Below are positions 9,576 to 18,258 of a DNA stretch of 64,000 nucleotides, piece by piece. This DNA is from Cupriavidus necator (GTDB taxonomy: Bacteria; Pseudomonadota; Gammaproteobacteria; Burkholderiales; Burkholderiaceae). A program made the translations under genes and the position numbers. How positions within the stretch are numbered: the stretch's first letter is position 1; each line of letters opens with the position of its first letter. The stretch is taken from contig CP074382.1 of assembly GCA_022041995.1 (NCBI GenBank), positions 62,001 to 126,000 of the forward strand, written 5' to 3'. The notes under the pieces are model-generated. The model had not been told where the DNA came from, made no database searches, and worked only from the letters and a program-made list of their open reading frames with translations.

Positions 9576-12500
9576 ATGAAGCCAATGCCAGTTGGAATCG
9601 ACATCGCAAAGAATGTCTTTGTGCGACCTGCAAGTCGCCTGAATTTCTGTTTCACAGGAGAACGTATGGCCTGACGAAACCGGTTGTTCCATCAACCGTT
9701 CCCTACCCAGACATGCGGAGCCGGTAACAGCTCGGTGTGAAGCTCTGGGGACAACGTAGCCGCCGGATAACCGGTACGCCCAGCCGCGAGGCGAAGCGGA
9801 ATCTGCCAGCACGAAGGCGGAGAGGAGCAAGGGATGAGTGGGTACGACCAACATATGTGAACTTCTGATAAACGTCGTGATCTTTGACAAGCCAAACGTG
9901 CTGACAGGCTTGAACCAAAACGGTATGCGGTGAGGAGTGGTCTTCGAAGACTGGACCACCATGGACAACCAGCCGCCGGCGAAGAGGAAGGGTCCGCCCC
10001 GCTCGGAGATTCATGCGGAACAGGGTAAGCCCATCATGCTGCCGGTGACGGCAGGCGAACCGTAAGGAACGCTGTTGGCACGGTGGGTAAAGGAATGCGG
10101 AGAAAGCGAACGCCCGGCTGTAATGGCCGGGATACGGGCTGCAACATTGCCCGACACGAAAGTGGGCAGACTTCCGCAGGGTCATTCATGGCGAGAGAAC
10201 TTTGACCAACCGTTATACGAGGGAAAGCAGATGACGGCGTACGATGCGAAAGTGTCGGGAGCTGGTGCGTCCTCGCACGCTGCACAGATGTGGGATCAGG
10301 CGAACTGGCCGCACATTGAGGCAGAGGTGAAACGGCTTCAGGTGCGTATCGCCAAGGTGGTCCGGGAAGGCCGATGGGGCAAGGTGAAAGCCTTGCAACG
10401 TCTGCTGACCCGCTCGCATAGCGGCAAGATGTTGGCCGTGAAGCGTGTGACGGAAAATCGCGGTAAGAGGACGCCGGGGGTGGATGGCAGGATATGGCCG
10501 TCCCCGGCGGCCAGATGGAACGGAATGGTGTCGCTACGTCATCGCGGCTATCGGGCGATGCCGCTGCGGCGGGTTTACATTCCCAAGAGTAACGGCAAGA
10601 AGCGTCCGTTAGGAATTCCTTGTATGCGGTGCCGGGCGATGCAGGCTTTATGGAAGCTCGCTCTGGAACCCGTCGCGGAGACTCTGGCGGATGCCAATTC
10701 CTACGGCTTTCGGTCCGGACGCTCGACCGCCGATGCCATCGAGCAGTGCTTCAACGTTCTGGCTAAGCGTGCCTCGCCAGAATGGGTTCTGGAGGGTGAC
10801 ATTCGAGGCTGTTTCGACAACTTCAGTCATTCCTGGTTCCTGGAGAACGTACCGATGGATAAGGGGGTTCTGCGAAAGTGGCTTCAGGCCGGATATATCG
10901 ATGAGGGAACTCTGTTCGAGTCGCGGGCGGGTACACCCCAAGGGGAGTTATCTCGCCCGTCATCGCGAATATGGCGCTGGATGGGCTTGAAGCGGCAGTC
11001 CATGCAAGTGTGGGAACATCCAAACTTGCTCGCAGCAAGGCTCAGCTCAACGTCGTCCGTTATGCCGATGACTTTGTGGTGACTGGCGTGTCGAGAGATG
11101 TGCTGGAATCCCGGGTGCTTCCCGCGGTCAGGCAGTTTATGGCCGCCCGAGGTCTGGAACTCTCGGAAGAGAAGACCAGGATCACCAACATAGCGGAGGG
11201 TTTCGATTTCCTTGGCCAAAACGTGCGCAAGTACGGCGGCAAACTGCTGATCAAGCCAGCGAAGAAAAGTATCAAATCGCTGCTCGACAAGGTCAGGGAA
11301 GTCATCAAGGGCAACGCGAGTGTCACCCAAGAGGCGTTGATCCGTAGGCTGAACCCGATCATTCGGGGTTGGACTATGTATCATCGCCACGTCGTGGCAA
11401 AAGCGACCTTCTCAACGATCGACTCGCACATCTGGCACCTGCTCTGGAAGTGGGCAAGACGTAGGCACCCCACGAAAGGAGCCCGGTGGGTCAGGAAACG
11501 TTACTTCCGGTGTGACGGACATCGGTCCTGGGATTTTGCAACGAAGGGTTCGACCGAGGATGACACCTGCGGCCTGCAACTCTTCCGCGCAGCGACGGCC
11601 GCCATCCAGCGCCACGTCAAAATCCGGGGACTGGCTAATCCGTTTGATCCGGCATGGGACATCTACCTTGCCCGCCGTCGAACCGCGAAACGTTCCGCCG
11701 GGCTGTCCGGTGCCACCCAGTGGCGCTGAAGGAATGGCTTGAGCCGGATGCGGGGCGACCTGCACGTCCGGTTCTGAGGGGGCGGCGGCGCAGTAATGCG
11801 TCGCTGCTACCCGACCAGGTGCACTACGTGGATCAGGACAGCGGCGAGATCGTGAATAAACCGATCTCCCGGGGGAAGTTCCTGCAATACTTCGCCAACC
11901 GCATGCCTTGCCTGATAGGCATGGAGGCGTGTGGCGGTTCCCACCACTGGGCGAGACAACTCACAGGGATGGGTCATCAGGTAAGGCTAATGCCGGCTGA
12001 GTTCGTAAAAGCGTTCAATATTCGCAACAAGAACGACGCAGCGGATGCCCGGGCGATCTGGCTGGCGGTGCAGCAGCCGGGCAAGGCGATCGCCGTAAAG
12101 ACTGAGATGCAGCAAGCAATGCTGGCACTGCATCGATCGCGCGAGCAATTGGTAAAGTTCCGCACAATGCAGATCAACTGCCTGCGGGGTCTGCTGACCG
12201 AGTACGGCCAAGTGATGGGGAAAGGCCGCTCGGCCTTGGACAAGGCAATGCCTGACGTACTCGCCCGATTGGCCGACCGGTTGCCAGCAGTACTAATTGA
12301 CACGTTGTGTGAGCAGTGGAACGGACTCACGAAGCTGGATAAGCAAATTGCGGCAATCGAGCGAAGGCTGCGCGAATGGAAAAAGGAGGATGGCCCTGTG
12401 AAGGCCATCAGCGAAATCCCAGGCGTCGGGCTACTGACGGCCACGGCCGCCGTTGCAATGATTGGCGATGCAAGGACATTCAAGTCAGGCCGTGAGTTTG

Positions 12501-12823
12501 CCGCGTGGGCTGGACTGGTGCCAAAGCAGACTGGGTCTGGCGGTAAAGTCAATCTGCATGGGATCAGCAAACGCGGCGATACCTATCTGCGCACGTTGTT
12601 GATTCACGGCGCTCGTAGCGTGCTGCAACATGCGAAAGCCCCGGGACCGTGGGTCGAGCAAATGAGGAAACGGCGACCGCCGAATGTGCTAATCGTTGCG
12701 TTAGCCAACAAGATGGCTCGCACGATTTGGGCGGTATTGGCTCATGGTCGGTCATATCAAAAAGGGTATGTGAGCGTAGCACCTGCATCAACGAACGGCT
12801 CAGTAGATCACACGTATAGATAG
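9576..12823 (+). CDS. IS110-family transposase interrupted by a group II intron (exons 9576-9620 and 11816-12823)
   Basis: Exon 1 codes MKPMPVGIDIAKNVF; exon 2 continues QVHYVDQDSGEIVNKPISRG, so splicing restores a 350-residue DEDD transposase. The N-terminal RuvC-like domain has GIDIAKNVF and CLIGMEACGGSHHWAR. The C-terminal IS116/IS110/IS902 domain has ISEIPGVGLLTATAAVAMIG and FAAWAGLVPKQTGSGGK with the conserved serine region. The unspliced gene is unreadable because the intron enters after codon 15. Expression would depend on a maturase supplied in trans, since the intron's own protein is frameshifted. Confidence 0.85.
9621..11815 (+). mobile_element. Complete group II intron
   Basis: The 5' end is GTGCGACCTGCAAGTCGCC (9621) and the 3' end is CTACCCGAC (11815), fixed exactly by the IS110 transposase reading on both sides. 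Domain V is visible just after the protein stop: GAGCCGGATGCGGGGCGACC then TGCACGTCCGGTTC (11740-11774). The protein gene sits in domain IV (10231-11729). At 2195 bp it has normal size. The ribozyme ends look complete, but the maturase has a one-base deletion. Confidence 0.9.
10231..11729 (+). pseudogene. Group II intron reverse transcriptase/maturase, frameshifted
   Basis: Starts at ATG 10231 after GAGGGAAAG. Frame 1 carries RT blocks: NRGKRTPGVDG, RRVYIPKSNGKKRPLGIP, SYGFRSGRSTADAI, WVLEGDIRGCFDNFSH and AGTPQG. Near 10938-10944 the expected G-G-V-I-S-P is lost through one missing G. The next frame gives NMALDGLE, the active-site VVRYADDFVV and, further on, domain X (RGWTMYHRHVVAKATFSTID). 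No clear HNH endonuclease is seen at the C-terminus. Without correction the product ends before YADD and would be inactive. Confidence 0.85.
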
Positions 12824-13073
12824 CTTGTAGAGCGGGAAGGTTGCGTTGGCAATCGAGCGTGATGGCGCGATAGGTCGGACCAGGACTCGCTAAACCTGAA
12901 TACATGTACGAGCTCGAAGCTCGCCAAGGAAATGAGGTGTGAGTCAGCGGATTCCATAGGGGCCCGCAGCATAGGAATCGCTGCAATAAGGCCGGATATA
13001 AAGCTGCAAACCGTTCCTGTTATGCCAGATGCTCGAAACACTAGCGCAAACGGAGGCGTCCATATAAGCATGT

Positions 13074-14333
13074 ATGCCACGCAAGACGAAGACCAGCCAA
13101 GCCGCCGACCGCGCGCTGCCGAGCATTCCCGAGGACCTGATCGCCCATTTGGTAAAGGGTCCCATGACCGCGGAAGCCGTCGAGGAGGCCTCGATGGCGT
13201 TCAAGAAGGCCCTGATCGAGCGGGCCCTGGGAGCTGAGCTTGGCCATCATCTGGGCTATGCACCGGGCGCCGAGCGCCCGGCTGGCACGGCCAATCAGCG
13301 CAATGGCAAGAGCGCCAAGACGGTGTTGACCAAGGACGGGCCGCTGCGAGTGGACATCCCACGCGACCGCGACGGCAGCTTCGAGCCGATCCTGATCCCC
13401 AAGCACGAGCGGCGCTTCACCGGCTTCGATGACAAGATCATCGCCATGTACGCCCGTGGCATGACCGTGCGCGAGATCCAGGCGTTTCTGGCCGAACAGT
13501 ACGGCACCGAGGTCTCGCCTGAGTTCATCAGCTCGGTGACCGATGCGGTCATGGACGAAGTCATCGCCTGGCAGGCGCGCCCGCTTGAGGCGATGTACCC
13601 GGTGGTGTTCTTCGACGCGCTGCGCGTCAAGATGCGCGAAGACGGGGTGGTGCGCAACAAGGCGGTCTACCTGGCCCTGGGTGTGTTGCCTGACGGCACG
13701 CGCGACATTCTGGGCCTGTGGATCGAGAACACCGAAGGCGCCAAGTTCTGGATGAAGGTGTTCAACGACCTGAAGACGCGCGGCACGCAGGACATCCTGA
13801 TTGCGGTGACCGATGGCCTCAAAGGGATGGAGCAGGCCCTGAATGCGGTGTTCCCGGAGACGACCCTGCAGACCTGCATCGTGCATCTGATCCGCAACAG
13901 CCTGGGGTACGTCAGCTGGAAGGAGCGCCGGGCCGTGGCGGCCGCGCTCAAGCCCGTGTACACGGCCCCCACGGTCGAGGCTGCGCTGGCCGAGCTGGAG
14001 GCCTTCGAGCAAGGGGAATGGGGCCGGCAGTACACGCCGATCGCCGCCTCCTGGCGTCGCGCCTGGGATCAGGTGATTCCGTTCTTTACGTTCCCGCCGG
14101 CGATCCGCAAGATCCTCTACACGACCAACGCGATCGAGAGCATCAACGCGCAACTGCGCAAGATCATTAAGACCCGAGGTCACTTCCCCAGCGATGAGGC
14201 GGCGACCAAGCTGCTGTGGCTGGCGCTGCGCAATATTACGGGAAGGTGGGGCAGCTCAACCCATGACTGGAAGGCAGCCATGAACCAGTTTGCGATCCTG
14301 TACGAAGAACGCTTCACCCACCCCCATCGCTGA
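13074..14333 (+). CDS. IS256-family (Mutator-type) transposase, copy 1
   Basis: A 419-residue transposase, full length for the family. It opens MPRKTKTSQAADRALPSIPE and contains the Mutator core: PVVFFDALRVKMREDGVVRN (first Asp), DILIAVTDGLKGMEQALNAV (second Asp), QTCIVHLIRNSLGYVSWKER and the signature LYTTNAIESINAQLRKIIKT with the catalytic Glu. The start is ATG 13074. It is unlike copy 2 in sequence, so the two are different IS types of one family. Apparently intact. Confidence 0.93.
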   Translation: MPRKTKTSQAADRALPSIPEDLIAHLVKGPMTAEAVEEASMAFKKALIERALGAELGHHLGYAPGAERPAGTANQRNGKSAKTVLTKDGPLRVDIPRDRDGSFEPILIPKHERRFTGFDDKIIAMYARGMTVREIQAFLAEQYGTEVSPEFISSVTDAVMDEVIAWQARPLEAMYPVVFFDALRVKMREDGVVRNKAVYLALGVLPDGTRDILGLWIENTEGAKFWMKVFNDLKTRGTQDILIAVTDGLKGMEQALNAVFPETTLQTCIVHLIRNSLGYVSWKERRAVAAALKPVYTAPTVEAALAELEAFEQGEWGRQYTPIAASWRRAWDQVIPFFTFPPAIRKILYTTNAIESINAQLRKIIKTRGHFPSDEAATKLLWLALRNITGRWGSSTHDWKAAMNQFAILYEERFTHPHR

Positions 14334-14406
14334 GATAATGCTGGCTCACCGGTCCAATCGCCGGTGAGCCTTTACCTGCCCTGCACACAAAAAAACTGAC
14401 AGGCCC

Positions 14407-15182
14407 GCGCGCGTGGCTGGGAACACCTCCTCCAGGGCAGCCCAGAATCCCATGGCGCCATCGCCGACCGCCGCCAGCGGGCCAGCCTGCAGGCCGCGGG
14501 ATTTCAGATCCAACAGTACTTCCGCCCACGATGCCTTCGATTCCCGATAGCCGTCACCGATCGCCACGCGCTCCTTCCTGCCGTCGGGCGTGACGCCGAT
14601 GATCACCAGCAGGCATTGCCCGTCCGAGCCCTCGCTGCGCAGACCCGCGTGGATGCCGTCCACCCACCAATACACATAGCGCGCCGCCGACAGATCACGC
14701 TGATTCCAGCGTGCATGCTCGTCTGCCCACTGCGCCTTCAATCGGCTCACCACGTTGGCCGATAGCCCTTTGGCATCTTCGCCCAGCAGCACCGACAGCG
14801 CCTCGCTCATGTCGCCTGTCGAGATTCCCTTCAGATACAGCCAGGGCAGCGCCGCACTCACCCGTGGTGACTTCCTCACATATGGCGGCACGATCGCCGA
14901 GTTGAACTTCACGCCAGACCCGGACCGGTCGCGCACCTTGGGCACCTTCACGGCAATCGGTCCGGCACCCGTCAGCACCTCTCGCTCCGGGAGGTAGCCA
15001 TTGCGAACCACGGCGCGCTGGCCGCTCAAGGTCTTGACGTTACTGAACTGCTCAAGCAGCTCTGCCAGCTCCACTTCAATCGCCTCCTGGATGACCCGCC
15101 GGGCCCCGCGCCTGATCAGCTCCTCGAGCCCAAGCCCGATTTCCGATAGACCGACTGCTTCCTTACATTTATCCTTGCTCAT
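14407..15182 (-). pseudogene. IS256 copy 2 transposase, N-terminal piece
   Basis: From ATG 15182, reading MSKDKCKEAVGLSEIGLGLE through YVYWWVDGIHAGLRSEGSDG (first catalytic Asp) and LAAVGDGAMGFWAALEEVFP (second Asp), it stops being homologous after A-T-R-A at about 14407. The expected next residues, QRCWFHKMGNVLN, appear at 9062-9414. The gene is therefore split by insertion of IS256 copy 1. Confidence 0.88.
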
Positions 15183-15303
15183 GGTGGAGTTTTCTTGTGT
15201 GCTGGTTTCCGATCTCGACAATCAGATTCTCAGCGGAAAGCTCCACCGCCCTCTACTCCGCGCCTCAAATTCCCCGCCCGTACACCACTTTCGACTTTAG
15301 CTC

Positions 15304-15774
15304 TGTTCCCGCACCGCCAACAGCCTTCCTCGCGGTTGGCTTGCCCCAGTGGGCAACGATACGGTGTTTCCGTGTTCCGCCTGATTCGCAAGAATGGTTT
15401 AGGTCCTGCCTCTCCACCGGTAGTGCTGTTGTCCGTGCCGCCCGACTACACAGCGAGCAGGCCCACTACATTCCCATGTTGGGTAAGGCGGCCTATCAGT
15501 GTCTTTGGCCTTTCAATGTTGACGATGTTTAACAGCAGTTCAGATGTCTTAACCATGCCATCCAGTCTAGCGCCCCCTCCGCATTGACACTCGCAGAGGC
15601 ACTTTGGTCTCACGACCTTGGCGTAGCTTGCGCCGGGCTCCATTGTCTCGGTGGCTTCATACAACGCTGTTACCGGCGTTGCATGCACCGATAGACTACG
15701 GGCGACGGAACGCCCGGTTTCCTACCGCCAATATCGGCGGTGAAACAACGAATCAGACGACTTTCACGTCGCAC
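15304..15774 (-). mobile_element. Group II intron B, 5' end
   Basis: On the minus strand it begins GTGCGACGTGAAAGTCGTCT at 15774, close to the 5' end of the complete intron, and keeps homologous blocks of domain I (GCCGGTAACAGC, TTAAACATCGT, GGCTGTTGGCGGTGCGGG). The upstream exon is an IS4-family transposase gene. At 15304 it is cut by IS256 copy 2, and the sequence resumes at 7372 down to 7226. The protein gene and 3' half are gone. Confidence 0.8.
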
Positions 15775-16134
15775 ATGCAGGTACATCCCTCGCCGCGCTT
15801 CATAGTTCAACTCGCCAAGGCCTTCTATCGTTTGGCCTCTAAAATCCAACTCCGTTGTGTCCTGCAGGCACAGCACCACCTCGTGCTCGCGCATGCGCTC
15901 TTCCGTGCGCTGCCAGTGGGCCTCCAGAATGCCTCGCCAATCGATCTCCTCTTTCTCGAGAAATCGATAGGCCCCCATGGTCTCGGCCCGGCCATTGCAT
16001 GCGACAGGAATGCTTGCCGTCGGGTTCGCGGCAAACCGTGTCACCAGCGTCTTCGCTCGTTCATTGCGCCTCGCATCCCCGAAGTCCAATCCCTCCAACT
16101 CCTCGTGTCCCCAACCCGCCGACTTTGCCTTCAT
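15775..16134 (-). pseudogene. Second IS4-family transposase, N-terminal part cut by intron B
   Basis: From ATG 16134, MKAKSAGWGHEELEGLDFGD through LCLQDTTELDFRGQTIEGLG to ARRGMYLH is the N-terminal 120 residues of a Tn5-like transposase related to, but distinct from, the one at 7678-9033. The intron enters just after H-x in the conserved G-x-Y-L-H-P-T-Y segment. The 3' exon is missing from the window, so the gene was lost with the other half of the intron. The upstream end of the element lies near 16200. Confidence 0.8.
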
Positions 16135-16392
16135 GCGCCCCCTCGCAAACGAGAAAGCGAACGCTCTCGCGGCAAAGTTTACAAGCCCCTGTGCTAAGTC
16201 ATTGGGCAGAGCCCTACTCCCGGCAACCGGGATACCCCTAATTCCCTGACGCGGCCCGGACATACGCCTGTCTTAAGCGCAACAAAATGTACCATCCTGA
16301 ACGTCGGTCGCAGGACGTTACTTAGATACTCTGGAAGGACTCCCAGAGTAAAACGAGGATTCCGATACCCGTTTTCCGAGAGGAGTACGCAA

Positions 16393-16740
16393 ATGAATAG
16401 GCCTCGCACGGGCCCTTCATGGCAGGATACAACCATCATTGGATCGCTGCATTTCGCCTTCGAACTGGGTGAGAGGAACTGGAAGCTCTCGCTGGGCGAT
16501 GGGGTGCGCGCGCGCAGCCGCTGCACAGTGGCCGCCATCGATACGATCGCAGTCTTCATGGCGATCGCAAAGCCAAGGTGCGCTGTCATCTGGCCGCGGA
16601 TACTCCGGTGCGTAGCTGTTATGAAGCCGGACGCGACGGCTTCTGGCTGCATTGAGGAACATCAGAGCACGAACCTGATGATGGATTCAGCCAGTATCGA
16701 AATGAACGAGCGGTGCTGATGCGCTATGAGCGGCTCTGCT
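16393..16740 (+). pseudogene. IS110-family transposase, decayed 5' fragment
   Basis: From ATG 16393, IIGSLHFAFELGERNWKLSL and VAAIDTIAVFMAIAK, then in another frame VRCHLAADTPVRSCYEAGRD and GFWLH, match the N-terminal DEDD domain of IS110-type transposases (W-K-L-x-x-x-D, S-C-Y-E-A-G-R-D-G-F-W-L-H). At least two frame changes and an early stop follow. The C-terminal domain is absent. Confidence 0.65.
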
Positions 16741-17038
16741 CGCTGACCGCCGACGGCTACACGGGCGCTGCTTCCGTAGAAGATGCCTCCTTCATTCCAC
16801 TGGATCTTGCGTCTCACGGGGCAATTCTGAGAAGACCTTACGGCGCAGCTTGAGGGTAGACGTCTGCCGCCCCAAAGGGGAGCGGGCTCAAACGGCGACT
16901 CATCGGTCAAATGGCTGAACTTGCTCGACTTTGGTCTTGACTTTGGAAAGCTAACTTCCAGTACCACGCTCTGGAGGGCAATTCACCCCAGCAAAGATAG
17001 GTGCTTTTAGGCGTGTGTTCACATGCGGCTCCCCAGAC
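16741..17038. other. Upstream region of the hydrogenase operon, no gene seen
   Basis: Open frames are short and unlike known proteins. The region should hold activator-binding sites for the sigma-54 promoter at 17039-17054; I could not recognise a convincing inverted repeat for HoxA. Confidence 0.4.
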
Positions 17039-17054
17039 TGGCACAAGACTTGCT
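17039..17054 (+). promoter_or_regulatory. Sigma-54 (-24/-12) promoter of the hydrogenase operon
   Basis: TGGCACAAGACTTGCT matches the RpoN consensus TGGCAC-N5-TTGCW, with GG and GC exactly 10 bases apart. It lies 86 bases upstream of the hoxK start. Known membrane-bound hydrogenase operons of betaproteobacteria are read from sigma-54 promoters activated by HoxA, which supports this site. Confidence 0.8.
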
Positions 17055-17139
17055 CTACGATGCCATCGCACAAAATGTGCCCTTGGGTTATCCCTCTTCC
17101 CCGCAGCGTCGATCACAAAGTACCCACAGGCATACCAGC

Positions 17140-18240
17140 ATGGAGACTTTCTACGAGGTCTTGCGCCGCAAAGGCATCTCGCGCCGCAGTTTTCTGAAGT
17201 ATTGCTCGCTCACCGCCACATCGCTGGGGCTCGCCCCATCGTTCGTGCCGCAGATTGCCCACGCCATGGAAAGCAAGCCGCGCACGCCGGTGCTGTGGCT
17301 GCACGGCCTGGAATGCACCTGCTGCACCGAGAGCTTCATCCGCAGTGCGCACCCACTAGCCAAGGACGTGGTGCTCTCCATGATCTCGCTAGACTACGAC
17401 GACACGCTGATGGCTGCTGCCGGGCACCAGGCCGAGGCCATCATTGAAGAAATCATGACCAAGTACAAGGGCCAGTACATCCTGGCCGTGGAAGGCAATC
17501 CACCGCTCAATGAAGACGGCATGTTCTGCATCCAGTCGGGCAAGCCTTTCATCGAGAAGCTCAAACACGTGGGCAAGGACGCCAAGGCCATTATCGCCTG
17601 GGGTTCGTGCGCGTCGTGGGGCTGCGTGCAGGCGGCTAAGCCCAACCCCACGCAGGCCACGCCGATCCACAAGGTGATCACCGACAAGCCCATCATCAAG
17701 GTGCCGGGCTGCCCGCCCATCCCCGAGGTGATGACGGGCGTGATCACCTACATGCTCACTTTCGGCCGCGTGCCCGAGCTGGACCGCCAGGGCCGCCCGA
17801 AGATGTTCTATAGCCAGCGCATCCACGACAAGTGCTACCGCCGCCCGCACTTCGAAGCTGGCCAGTTCGTCGAGGCCTGGGACGACGAGTCCGCGCGCAA
17901 GGGCTACTGCCTCTACAAGGTTGGCTGCAAGGGCCCGACCACCGACAACGCCTGCTCCACCGTGCAGTGGAACGAAGGCACGAGCTTTCCCATCAAGGCT
18001 GGCCACGGCTGCATCGGCTGTTCGGCCGACGGCTTCTGGGACAAGGGCTCGTTCTACGACCGCCTCACCGACATCCACGCCTTCGGCATCGAGGCCAACG
18101 CCGACCAGATCGGGGGCACCGCCGCCGGCGTGGTGGGCGCGGCCGTCGCCGCGCACGCCGCCATCTCGGTGGCCAAGCGCGCGCGCGACAACCGGAACGC
18201 GCGCCAGGCCGACGCGTCCACCACACCCGCCAACCACTGA
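17140..18240 (+). CDS. hoxK: Membrane-bound [NiFe]-hydrogenase small subunit, O2-tolerant type
   Basis: Electron-transfer subunit (366 residues) exported with HoxG by the Tat pathway. The signal peptide has the twin-arginine motif SRRSFLK near residue 15 and ends around AHA-MES. The proximal cluster ligands are CTCC (three Cys in [12 protein letters not shown]) and GSCASWGC, six in all with VPGC. This is the extra-cysteine pattern of oxygen-tolerant hydrogenases with a [4Fe-3S] proximal cluster. Downstream Cys groups ([33 protein letters not shown]) hold the other clusters. A C-terminal helix ([20 protein letters not shown]) anchors it in the membrane. ATG 17140 is chosen because the signal peptide then has usual length; an upstream ATG-less extension is open but unlikely. 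Confidence 0.95.
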   Translation: METFYEVLRRKGISRRSFLKYCSLTATSLGLAPSFVPQIAHAMESKPRTPVLWLHGLECTCCTESFIRSAHPLAKDVVLSMISLDYDDTLMAAAGHQAEAIIEEIMTKYKGQYILAVEGNPPLNEDGMFCIQSGKPFIEKLKHVGKDAKAIIAWGSCASWGCVQAAKPNPTQATPIHKVITDKPIIKVPGCPPIPEVMTGVITYMLTFGRVPELDRQGRPKMFYSQRIHDKCYRRPHFEAGQFVEAWDDESARKGYCLYKVGCKGPTTDNACSTVQWNEGTSFPIKAGHGCIGCSADGFWDKGSFYDRLTDIHAFGIEANADQIGGTAAGVVGAAVAAHAAISVAKRARDNRNARQADASTTPANH

Positions 18241-18258
18241 CACAACGAGGAATACAAG

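Larger units (their letters stand above)
9467..13062 (+). mobile_element. IS110/IS1111-type element split by a group II intron
   Basis: Subterminal inverted repeats TGGACGCCTCC (9467-9477) and GGAGGCGTCCA (13052-13062) flank a single IS110-family transposase, as is usual for the IS1111 subgroup, whose true ends lie a few bases outside such repeats. No target duplication is expected. It sits in the leader of IS256 copy 1. Confidence 0.75.
9415..14406 (+). mobile_element. IS256-family element (copy 1), enlarged by an IS1111 element with intron
   Basis: Begins ACCTGTCAGAAATTTTGTGT at 9415 and ends with the related AAAAACTGACAGGC near 14404. The 10-bp string GCGCGCGTGG lies on both sides (9405-9414, 14407-14416) and marks the insertion in IS256 copy 2. 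Its transposase gene (13074-14333) is intact. The space between the left end and the gene is filled by an IS110/IS1111 element with a group II intron, which has probably cut off any promoter in the left end. Confidence 0.8.
7373..15303 (-). mobile_element. IS256-family element (copy 2) carrying nested insertions
   Basis: Terminal inverted repeats read GAGATAAAGTCAAATCTGGT inward from 7373 and GAGCTAAAGTCGAAAGTGGT inward from 15303. A 9-bp direct repeat TGTTCCCGC flanks it (7364-7372, 15304-15312). Its own transposase runs on the minus strand from 15182 to 7419 but is broken twice, by an IS4-family element (7566-9052) and by a second IS256-family element (9415-14406). After subtracting these, about 1.4 kb remain, the normal size of an IS256-family element. 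Confidence 0.85.

Noticed and set aside
13041..14183. 380-codon open frame opposite the IS256 copy 1 transposase
   Set aside because: Antisense shadow; the plus-strand protein carries all Mutator-type motifs.
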